From Terrisporobacter othiniensis (GTDB lineage: Bacteria; Bacillota; Clostridia; Peptostreptococcales; Peptostreptococcaceae), in NCBI RefSeq assembly GCF_000808015.1, contig NZ_JWHR01000121.1, positions 1 through 64,000 on the forward strand: 64,000 nt of DNA, written 5' to 3'. The notes below the pieces were generated by a model, which worked only from the letters and a program-made list of their open reading frames with translations, was not told where the DNA came from and did not search any database. Within the stretch, counting starts at the first letter, position 1, and each line of letters begins with the position of its first letter. Positions 57,566-64,000 of the stretch are shown here, piece by piece. The position numbers and the translations under genes were made by a program.

Positions 57566-57679
57566 CCCTGTAAACCAAAATCCCTAATTTAAGTTTCAAA
57601 ACCACACTATACTTAATTAAATAACTTATTTTTTATATTTTCTTTTTAAAGAAATGTTATATTTAGAAGAAGAGAAAAA

Positions 57680-57841
57680 ATGAAAAATTTAATTAAAGAG
57701 GTTTTCAGGGAAAATTATATAAAATTAGAAATTAGAGATACAATTGTTGTTATCAAGTTTACTTTAGATTCTACACAGTTTATGTTTTTTCTTTTCTTCT
57801 TAATTTTTCTTAATTTTAATAGACATGTATTTACTAGATAG
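57680..57841 (+). CDS. Small protein with hydrophobic C-terminal segment
   Basis: A 53-residue open frame with AGAAGAAGAG as a modest ribosome site. The first ~30 residues are charged and helical (KNLIKEVFRENYIKLEIRDT). A hydrophobic stretch (FMFFLFFLIFLNF) and a basic end follow. This resembles small single-pass membrane peptides, including type I toxins. A weak candidate, given the AT-rich DNA. Position after the structured stretch makes it worth keeping. Confidence 0.35.
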   Translation: MKNLIKEVFRENYIKLEIRDTIVVIKFTLDSTQFMFFLFFLIFLNFNRHVFTR

Positions 57842-57961
57842 TATTATATATATATTGGCTACTCAGTCTAAATATCAAATTACAAAAACTGTATTTTTTA
57901 TTTAGGCCCTTATTTCAAAAATATGTATTTCCCAGGGTATTTGTTACCCAAATAATTAATT

Positions 57962-58003
57962 AAAAAGTGCTAGGATAAAACTCATCCCCCTAGCACTTTT
58001 TCT
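57962..58003. terminator. Terminator after the prophage 2 endolysin gene
   Basis: AAAAAGTGCTAGG pairs with CCTAGCACTTTTT across ~14 bases, with T-runs on both strands. It ends the late operon of prophage 2 on the minus strand. Confidence 0.85.
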
Positions 58004-58036
58004 TATACTTTTAATCACATGAATTTAAATTATTTA

Positions 58037-58927
58037 TTATTTTTCTACAAATACATATTTTTTATTTAAAGATAACCATCCTTTACGATATGGAGCATAC
58101 CCCCATTTTCCATTTTTAGATACTTTAGTAATTTTATACCTCACACCCTTTGGAGCTGTATGTAATATATCAACTTCAGTTGTTGGTGACTTTCTTATAT
58201 TAAGCTTTCCTTTTGTAATTACATAATAAGGAACTTTATTTGTTATATACTCATTAGTTATTGGTTTATTAAATCCATTTAATCCTTTTGATTTTATAAG
58301 AGATGTATAATCTACATAACAATAGTTTTGGTCAGTACTTGAAGAAGGTATTCCATTTATTTTTTTATTTCTAAGCAGATTTGTCTCTCCTCCAAACTGC
58401 CACATCATTAGATCCTTTTCTTTGTAACCACATTCTTTTGCATAATGAGCTATCCATTTATCATACTTAGAAAGTTCACTTTCAATAAGATGATCTCTTA
58501 ATATATATTTACCTGAATATATAGCTACATAATAGCCAGCATCTTCTACAACCTTAGCCATAGCTTTTACTGCATCTGTTAGCTGTCTTTTTGATGTTTT
58601 CTTTAATACTTCTGTATCTTCTATATCCAAGAATATTGGATATTCAAACTTTTTTCCTTTAAGTAAATCTACTATAAATTTACCCTCTGCTTTACCTTCT
58701 GCAACAGTAGCACATCTACTATAGTAATAAGCTCCTATAGGCATTCCTATAGCTTTTGCCTGTTTATAATATTCTTCAAACTTAACATCCTTTGCCATTG
58801 TTTTACTAGAAGATAAACTAGTTCTTCCAGCTCTTAATATTGCAAATTTTACACCTTCAGATTTTACTTTACTCCAGTTAATAGTTCCATTGTGATAGCT
58901 AACATCAATTCCAAATATTTTTTCCAT
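58037..58927 (-). CDS. Endolysin of prophage 2: GH25 lysozyme with SH3b domain
   Basis: A 296-residue lysin differing from the prophage 1 enzyme at roughly a dozen positions, mostly conservative (for example MPIGAYYYS against MPVGAYYYS, and changes near residues 218-238). The GH25 catalytic residues (Asp6 region and FLDIEDTE) and SH3b domain are the same. Many silent base differences show independent drift since a common source. Same operon place, after a holin gene, but here there is no XhlA-like gene. A hairpin like that of prophage 1 (58963-58997) lies just upstream. Confidence 0.94.
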   Translation of the reverse strand: MEKIFGIDVSYHNGTINWSKVKSEGVKFAILRAGRTSLSSSKTMAKDVKFEEYYKQAKAIGMPIGAYYYSRCATVAEGKAEGKFIVDLLKGKKFEYPIFLDIEDTEVLKKTSKRQLTDAVKAMAKVVEDAGYYVAIYSGKYILRDHLIESELSKYDKWIAHYAKECGYKEKDLMMWQFGGETNLLRNKKINGIPSSSTDQNYCYVDYTSLIKSKGLNGFNKPITNEYITNKVPYYVITKGKLNIRKSPTTEVDILHTAPKGVRYKITKVSKNGKWGYAPYRKGWLSLNKKYVFVEK

Positions 58928-58962
58928 TTTATTTACCTTCCTTTTCTATATTTTATAAAATA

Positions 58963-58997
58963 AAAGTGACTCTGCATGATCTACACAAAGTCACTTT
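58963..58997 (-). terminator. Hairpin between holin and endolysin of prophage 2
   Basis: AAAGTGAC pairs with GTCACTTT across ~19 bases, overlapping the holin stop. It corresponds in place and shape to the hairpin at 21762-21801 in prophage 1. Confidence 0.65.
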
Positions 58998-59352
58998 ATT
59001 TTTCTACTTTTTCTAATTTATCAACTTTATTTGCTCCAACTTCTAAAGCTTTCTTTATGCTATTTGGGACCCATACATCTAGCCTTACTAAATTTTCTAT
59101 GATACTAAGTCCTTCTTTAAAAATAAATCCTATAATAAACGTTCCTATGTATGCACTAATTTGAGGTATAAAATAATCCAATGCTATAAATATACCGAGT
59201 ACTATACACTCTCCAAAGCTCCTGAACATTCCTTCACTACATCTCCTTGACTTTAATCCACCTTCTTTAGCCGCTGCTAATATTCCAGCAATAAAGTCTA
59301 TTGATATTCCTACAAAAAATACTTTAAATAATACTTCTAATGTTATTCCCAT
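58996..59352 (-). CDS. Phage holin (toxin secretion/TcdE-like holin family)
   Basis: A 118-residue protein with three hydrophobic segments (VLFKVFFVGISIDFIAGILAA at ~7-27; ECIVLGIFIALDYFI at ~48-62; ISAYIGTFIIGFIF at ~65-79) and the family-typical KEGGLKSRRCSEGMFRSFGE stretch between the first two, and EGLSIIENLVRLDVWVP after the third. This is the phage_holin_4_1 (toxin secretion/phage lysis) type. Unrelated to the prophage 1 holin. GGAG precedes the ATG at 59352. Confidence 0.9.
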   Translation of the reverse strand: MGITLEVLFKVFFVGISIDFIAGILAAAKEGGLKSRRCSEGMFRSFGECIVLGIFIALDYFIPQISAYIGTFIIGFIFKEGLSIIENLVRLDVWVPNSIKKALEVGANKVDKLEKVEK

Positions 59353-59372
59353 GTTGTTATTCTCCTTTTTCG

Positions 59373-59405
59373 TATAAAAAAAGAATCTAAATTTATTAGA
59401 TCCTT
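59373..59405 (-). terminator. Weak terminator between tail and holin genes of prophage 2
   Basis: On the minus strand, GATCTAA pairs with TTTAGATT around a short TAAA loop, followed by CTTTTTTT. It lies 45 bp after the tail gene's stop. Confidence 0.55.
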
Positions 59406-59449
59406 AAGATTTGTGTAAATGCAATAATTTATAAAATTCTACTTAATTA

Positions 59450-60886
59450 TTATACACTAGAATGCTTATTACCTATTGCAAGCCAAAATATTGATTTATT
59501 ACCTGTTGAAGTTGATGATACTAAAATTCCTATTTCACATGTAGTAGATGTTGTACTAGCACATGAAAAAACTTGATTAGCATAACTTGTGTTATCACTT
59601 GTGACTACAAAAGGATTAAATGCAAACTTTTTAGGATATGTTATCGTTTGAGTATATCTTGTATTTGCTGTCATTCCTGTAAAAGACGCTTTACCCCAGC
59701 ATATTAGCAAATCACCCATCACCATATAGCTATGATTATCATTATTTATATTATTAACTTTTTTATGACCTTTGAGTTTTTCAATATTTTCACTTATCTT
59801 GTCAATTTCTAGATTTGTTCTTTCAATTTCAGATTCTTCTTCTGTTTTAGCAGTGGTAGAATTAGTAGTATCTGTTTCTCCACTTGCTCCAATAATCATG
59901 TTAAAAGTACCATTATAATTAATATTCATATTATGAATATAACTATTAAAACTATCACCTTTTTTATTAGTTATTAAAACATCATCTCCTAAATCAGCTA
60001 ATATATTACCTCCAAAATTCATTGAATAACCTTTAAATTCTAAATATGGAGCATATATTAACATATCATCTCCCCAGTAAGCATTACCATTCTCATACAT
60101 TTTCTGCGAAAATAAAGGGTTATTTATTTCAAGCACCTTCCCAGTATCATGTATATTAAACTCCATGGAATCGCTATCTTTCCAAATCACTCTAAGTGTT
60201 TTAATTTTAAATATATCTTTTTCGTATGATAAATTTAAATAATCATCTATTGTAAATGTATGCTTATAATTAGGTGTATCATCTTTTCTAAATGTTTTTA
60301 TTGTTATTTGCCCATCTCTAGTGCAGCTCACATCACCTAAAACCAAACTGGCCATTAATCCCAAAACTTCTCTACAAGAATAACCATCTATTTTAATTTG
60401 CTTTGAATTAGTAGCTATTAGTTCAAATACATCTTCATGAATTTCAACTCCTGTTTGGTTTTGAATTCTTAATAATTTATCATATGTAGTTAGATTATCT
60501 TCATCTATGTAAGGAATATCTAGTTTAACTATATTATCATACATTGTGAAAGTCGTTGTTGTGTCTGTCTCACTTTCATTTGCAATATTAAAAACACCGT
60601 AAGGAACATATTCATACAATCCATTTTCAAGCAACAGTCCAAATTCAATTTTAACTTGCTTAGATGTATCTATAATTGAATTTGGAGTAATAAAAGTTAA
60701 TGTGCATGTAGTAGAGATACAATTACCTACACTAAAAGCATTATCATTTTTTAACATACTATTAAAAGAGATATTTATTACATCTTCATTTGTAAGAATT
60801 GTATCACCAATTGTAATTCTACTTTCATAGTTTTTAGTTATTTTGTTATTAGCTATTTTAAAATCTTCCGATACATTTATATGCAT
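59450..60886 (-). CDS. Tail protein with gp53-like C-terminal receptor-binding domain
   Basis: A 478-residue tail protein. Residues ~1-330 are the hub region seen at the start of the prophage 1 tail protein (NCISTTCTLTFITPNS, GYSCREVLGLMASLVLGD, CTRDGQITIKTF). A short coiled coil (~340-375) follows. The last ~95 residues (LLICWGKASFTGM...QTITYPKKFAFNPFVVTSDN...GNKSIFWLAIG) resemble gp53-like/H-type lectin ends with an I-x-W-G-x start, typical of receptor-binding tips. It is far shorter than the 1540-residue prophage 1 protein. Confidence 0.82.
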   Translation of the reverse strand: MHINVSEDFKIANNKITKNYESRITIGDTILTNEDVINISFNSMLKNDNAFSVGNCISTTCTLTFITPNSIIDTSKQVKIEFGLLLENGLYEYVPYGVFNIANESETDTTTTFTMYDNIVKLDIPYIDEDNLTTYDKLLRIQNQTGVEIHEDVFELIATNSKQIKIDGYSCREVLGLMASLVLGDVSCTRDGQITIKTFRKDDTPNYKHTFTIDDYLNLSYEKDIFKIKTLRVIWKDSDSMEFNIHDTGKVLEINNPLFSQKMYENGNAYWGDDMLIYAPYLEFKGYSMNFGGNILADLGDDVLITNKKGDSFNSYIHNMNINYNGTFNMIIGASGETDTTNSTTAKTEEESEIERTNLEIDKISENIEKLKGHKKVNNINNDNHSYMVMGDLLICWGKASFTGMTANTRYTQTITYPKKFAFNPFVVTSDNTSYANQVFSCASTTSTTCEIGILVSSTSTGNKSIFWLAIGNKHSSV

Positions 60887-60894
60887 GTAATCAC

Positions 60895-61248
60895 CTACCT
60901 TTCAACTAAATTTGTCTTTAATCCTTCCCATCTAGTAACACCTTTGTTTACTCTCAATACTGGTGCTGACCTGTCACCAGTATAAAAAGTCTTAGTTGTT
61001 ATTCCACCAAGCTCTGGATCTGGGTATTTTACAGTAAAAAATACATCACTTACTGATTTTAGTATTTTAGATATCTCTGAATTTGATAGTGGTCCCCATT
61101 CTACTGTTAACTTTCTTTTTACTGCTACTCTAGTTCTTTGCATCGTTCCATTTGCATTTCTTTCACTTTCTTTATCAATATCCTGTAGGTCTACTTGAAA
61201 AACAGAAGGATCTTTTACTTCAACACCTGCTATTGTTAATATTGCCAT
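60895..61248 (-). CDS. DUF6711-like tail protein of prophage 2
   Basis: A 117-residue counterpart of 28353-28700 (DPSVFQVDLQDIDKESERNANGTMQRTRVAVKRKL in pattern; KYPDPELGG and GDRSAPVL). It lies between tape measure and tail genes. Sequence identity to the prophage 1 protein is only partial, so the tail modules are related but divergent. Confidence 0.8.
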   Translation of the reverse strand: MAILTIAGVEVKDPSVFQVDLQDIDKESERNANGTMQRTRVAVKRKLTVEWGPLSNSEISKILKSVSDVFFTVKYPDPELGGITTKTFYTGDRSAPVLRVNKGVTRWEGLKTNLVER

Positions 61249-61287
61249 TCTATCACCTCAATAAAAAAGGAGCTAAACTAATAGCTC

Positions 61288-64000
61288 CTAGATTGTTATT
61301 CCTTGCCTTTTCAGTTGTCTAAGTATATCAATTATTTTACTTCTAAATATTGTATTTCCATCTAAGTTGATAACTATATCTCCTGTATATGTATCACCTT
61401 TTTGTTGATTATAATTATTACTAAATCCTTGAACAAAATCATTTCCAAAGTTCATTCTTGAAACTAATCTATTAGCTATTAAATCAAGTGCTCCAGTGTT
61501 GTTTTCAAGTGGTAAAACTACCTCTTTACCAGCTTCACCTATCATTGATAACGTTGGACTGTCTATTAAACCACCTTTAGCAAGATAAGGTATCTTAGGC
61601 GCTTTCCAAGTCCTCCCACCAAATATCGGTACCCAATCTGGAACAGTAAATTTAATCTTACCTAATACAGCATTGTTTATCTGTTTTATAATTCCATTTA
61701 TAGTACTTTTTACATTACTAGCTGTTGTCTTTACTTTTAATGCAATACTAAAAGCCCATGACCTTATTTTAGATTTAGTACTATTATAAGCTAATTTTAC
61801 CTTATCATAAAAAGAACCTACTTTAGCTCCTACACCTAACGCCCAGCTTTTAATTGATTTTTTTGCATCTTCGTATCTTTCTTTTGCTCTATCATAAAAT
61901 GAAGCTACTTTTGCTCCAAGAGAAAGTGCCCAATTCTTTATAGATGTTTTAGCATGGTTATATCGTTCCTTCGCTTTATCATAAAATGAAGCTACTTTTG
62001 CTCCTGCTTCTAATAACTTATCCTTCATCCAATTCTTAGCACTATCATATCCTTCTTTTGCTTTATCATAAAAAGAACCTACTTTTGCAGCTATTTCTAA
62101 AGCCTTATCTTTAATCCAATCTTTTACTTCTTCCCACTTTTCTAAAGCTTTTTCCTTAAAATCTTCTACTCTTGAAGCTATGTTGATTACAAATTCTTTT
62201 ACTGCATCTACTATCTCGTCCCACTTTTTCTTTATATCATCTTTAAGCTTTTTAAATTTATCTGTAACACTTTTACAAAAATCTGTAAATTCTTTTTTCT
62301 TTTTATCTACCCACTTTTTGAAATTAAAATTTTTAATTTTCTTCCAATCTTTTTGTAAATCCTTACAGAATTTTAAAAATATCTTACCGACTGCTTTTAT
62401 ACTTGGACACATTTTTTGTAAATCTTTCATAAAATCGCCAGCTAAAACTTCTACAACTTTGAGAACTACTTTTGCAATTAATTTAAATGCTCCACCAAGT
62501 ACAGTCCCTACTATATCAGCCAAAGTTTTAAATAATATACTAAATCCTTCTAACCATGGCGATAATGCGTCTTTTATAGCTTTCCATGTCTTAATCACAT
62601 TATTTCTAAAATCTTTGTTTGTTTGCCAAAGATATGTTATTGCTCCTACTACAATTCCTATAACTGCTGCTATACCAACAACCACTGGATTAATACCTAA
62701 CAACCCTTGTATTATAGGTCTAACTCCAAACCTTTTTATCCCTAATGCAACTTCTTTTACAAAGGTTATAACTTTTTTAAGAGGTTTGAATCCTTTTGAT
62801 ACTTTAGATACAATACTACTCCATTTTGATATAACAAAATAGGAACCAACTCCAGCAAGTAATCCTGCACATATTGCTATAATTGCTTCCTTTCTATCAA
62901 GAATATATTTCTTCATATTATCAAATACTTTTTTGATTTTTTCCACTTTAGCTTCTAAACCTGATGTCTCTATTTTACTTCCTATATCCACAGTTGGTAT
63001 ATTTCCTATTCCTAAATCGCCTACACTACCAACTCCACCAGCAGAGGGTGTTGAACCTCCTATACTTGGTAAATTATTAGTTTCGCCTGTTTTATTAGAA
63101 GTTAAATTATTTATTTCATCTAATCCACTTATTAGTCCTTTTATTTCTTTCTTCGCTTTTTTAGCACTTGCTCCAGCTTTTTTAGTAGCTTTACTAGCCT
63201 TATTTAATCCTTTACTAGCATTTGTTGAACTAGATCCAACATTGCCTAAAGAAGTACTTAATCCCTTTGGAGTAGTACCTAAAGAGTTACTTACATTAGT
63301 TGCTCCTTTCTGTGCTTTACCAAAGAGGGCTTCTGTTATAGCCGAGAAATAAGCTGCAAAAACTTGTAACTTACTTATAACAACATTTAATACTTTTATA
63401 ACGGGTAAGAATATATTAATTAATCCTTGTCCCATAGTAGCTTTAAAACTTTCAAATCTTAATTGCATAACTCTAATCTGGTTAGCCCATGAGTCACTAG
63501 TTTTAGCAAAATCTCCTTGAGCTAGAGATAATTGTTGCAAAACAAAGTTATATCTTAAAGCAACTTTTTCTTGTTCTGACATCTTAGCTGTAGTTACTCC
63601 ATAACCATTTGCTAAAGCATATTGGTCCAGTGCATTTTGTGTCATTACTACCCCAAGCTCTTTAAGTGTTTCAGTCTCACCAGTGAATACAGATTTTAAT
63701 TTAGTGTATGCTTCATCACTTGTCATATTGTAAAAAGAGGCTACATCACCAGCTAATCCAGTTAAAGTTGTACTCATGTTGTATGCTTCTTGCTCTGTGA
63801 ACCCAAAAGATTTTGCCATGGCTCCTAGAGTACCAGTGTATTTTTTAGCTATTGTTTCAGAAAGTCCAAAATCATTTATAGCATTCTTAGCAAATTGATT
63901 TACACTATTACTCATACTTGTAAAAGTAGTATCTACAACATTTTGAACCTCTGCCAAGTCACTTCCTAACTGAATACAACTCTTACCAAACTTATAAATA
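61288..64000 (-). CDS. Tape measure protein of prophage 2 (N terminus beyond the window)
   Basis: An open frame of more than 900 codons that continues past the right edge: upstream of residue VQNVVD it reads ...YKFGKSCIQLGSDLAEVQNVV, matching tape measure N termini. It has the region SLAQGDFAKTSDSWANQIRVMQLRFESFKATMGQG (in parts), several hydrophobic stretches and a ~35-residue repeat. That repeat (KALEIAAKVGSFYDKAKEGYDSAKNWMKDKL and related copies, ~4-5 in a row near 62000) is a striking tandem series. It ends YLAKGGLIDSPTLSMIGEAGKEVVLPLENNTGALD in pattern. It differs from the prophage 1 protein except for the end. Confidence 0.9.
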   Translation of the reverse strand, partial: IYKFGKSCIQLGSDLAEVQNVVDTTFTSMSNSVNQFAKNAINDFGLSETIAKKYTGTLGAMAKSFGFTEQEAYNMSTTLTGLAGDVASFYNMTSDEAYTKLKSVFTGETETLKELGVVMTQNALDQYALANGYGVTTAKMSEQEKVALRYNFVLQQLSLAQGDFAKTSDSWANQIRVMQLRFESFKATMGQGLINIFLPVIKVLNVVISKLQVFAAYFSAITEALFGKAQKGATNVSNSLGTTPKGLSTSLGNVGSSSTNASKGLNKASKATKKAGASAKKAKKEIKGLISGLDEINNLTSNKTGETNNLPSIGGSTPSAGGVGSVGDLGIGNIPTVDIGSKIETSGLEAKVEKIKKVFDNMKKYILDRKEAIIAICAGLLAGVGSYFVISKWSSIVSKVSKGFKPLKKVITFVKEVALGIKRFGVRPIIQGLLGINPVVVGIAAVIGIVVGAITYLWQTNKDFRNNVIKTWKAIKDALSPWLEGFSILFKTLADIVGTVLGGAFKLIAKVVLKVVEVLAGDFMKDLQKMCPSIKAVGKIFLKFCKDLQKDWKKIKNFNFKKWVDKKKKEFTDFCKSVTDKFKKLKDDIKKKWDEIVDAVKEFVINIASRVEDFKEKALEKWEEVKDWIKDKALEIAAKVGSFYDKAKEGYDSAKNWMKDKLLEAGAKVASFYDKAKERYNHAKTSIKNWALSLGAKVASFYDRAKERYEDAKKSIKSWALGVGAKVGSFYDKVKLAYNSTKSKIRSWAFSIALKVKTTASNVKSTINGIIKQINNAVLGKIKFTVPDWVPIFGGRTWKAPKIPYLAKGGLIDSPTLSMIGEAGKEVVLPLENNTGALDLIANRLVSRMNFGNDFVQGFSNNYNQQKGDTYTGDIVINLDGNTIFRSKIIDILRQLKRQGITI

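Larger units (their letters stand above)
56882..64000. mobile_element. Prophage 2 (left part; continues past the window)
   Basis: A second siphophage-type element starts next to the host fragment. Its visible genes, from the left end, are an HTH gene on the plus strand, a structured gap, then minus-strand endolysin, holin, tail, DUF6711-like and tape measure genes. The exact boundary is a few bases either side of 56882; I cannot fix its core because the right end is not in view. Gene order at its left edge copies that of prophage 1, with a different holin, tail and tape measure. Confidence 0.8.

Noticed and set aside
62180-63352. Long plus-strand frames opposite the prophage 2 tape measure gene
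   Set aside because: They are antisense shadows of a Lys- and Ala-rich gene with no ribosome sites.
1-64000. CRISPR arrays, tRNA and rRNA genes, insertion sequences
   Set aside because: No regularly spaced repeat series, no tRNA clover or rRNA sequence and no transposase were seen on either strand.

Overview
The window is very AT-rich DNA with strong purine-rich ribosome sites (AGGAGG), Clostridia-type housekeeping genes and a prophage gene resembling Spo0E phosphatases. I read it as a spore-forming member of the Clostridia, most likely Peptostreptococcaceae; the family is an inference from protein flavour.

Chromosomal part (1-18.6 kb). It holds a SHOCT-like small protein, a Na/Pi cotransporter with a PhoU tail behind a four-repeat Pho box, a truncated YjdF-like protein, a MoaA-like radical SAM enzyme, a YbjQ protein with a tiny membrane partner, NSS and EamA transporters, an HD hydrolase, and a polysaccharide deacetylase-foldase pair. 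The histidine operon follows (hisZ-G-C-B-H-A-F-IE, minus strand; no hisD or histidinol-phosphatase in it). Its leader encodes a 26-residue peptide with tandem His codons and can fold into a classic attenuator. An azoreductase-like flavoprotein and a Fic-family protein with a ruined active-site motif complete this part.

Prophage 1 (18882-56676, about 37.8 kb) is a siphophage inserted into a GidA/TrmFO-like FAD oxidoreductase gene. Joining its ends restores the host reading frame and rebuilds an attP with 15-bp inverted arms around GCTTC. From left to right it carries a two-HTH protein beside attL, a secreted-protein cargo gene, lysis genes, tail, tail chaperones with a predicted frameshift, head, portal, terminase, an Acb2/Tad1-like nucleotide sponge, a resolvase, a tyrosine recombinase, an ArpU-like late regulator, SSB, the Spo0E-like protein, a DnaB-type helicase, an initiator gene with internal iterons, an antirepressor, the Cro/CI switch with palindromic operators, ImmA, a cargo module and a large serine integrase.

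The cargo module (about 52.6-54.95 kb) is the best candidate for a new system. A divergent structured RNA with its own terminator faces an AAA/ABC-type ATPase whose gene overlaps that of a PD-(D/E)XK-like nuclease. A 23-bp palindrome lies between the two promoters, and the gene pair has its own terminator. It looks like a phage-borne defence cassette.

Prophage 2 (about 56.88 kb to beyond the window) sits in the same host gene roughly 200 bp away. It has its own HTH gene at the junction, a structured non-coding stretch, a near-identical endolysin but a different holin, a tail protein, a DUF6711-like protein and a partial tape measure protein.
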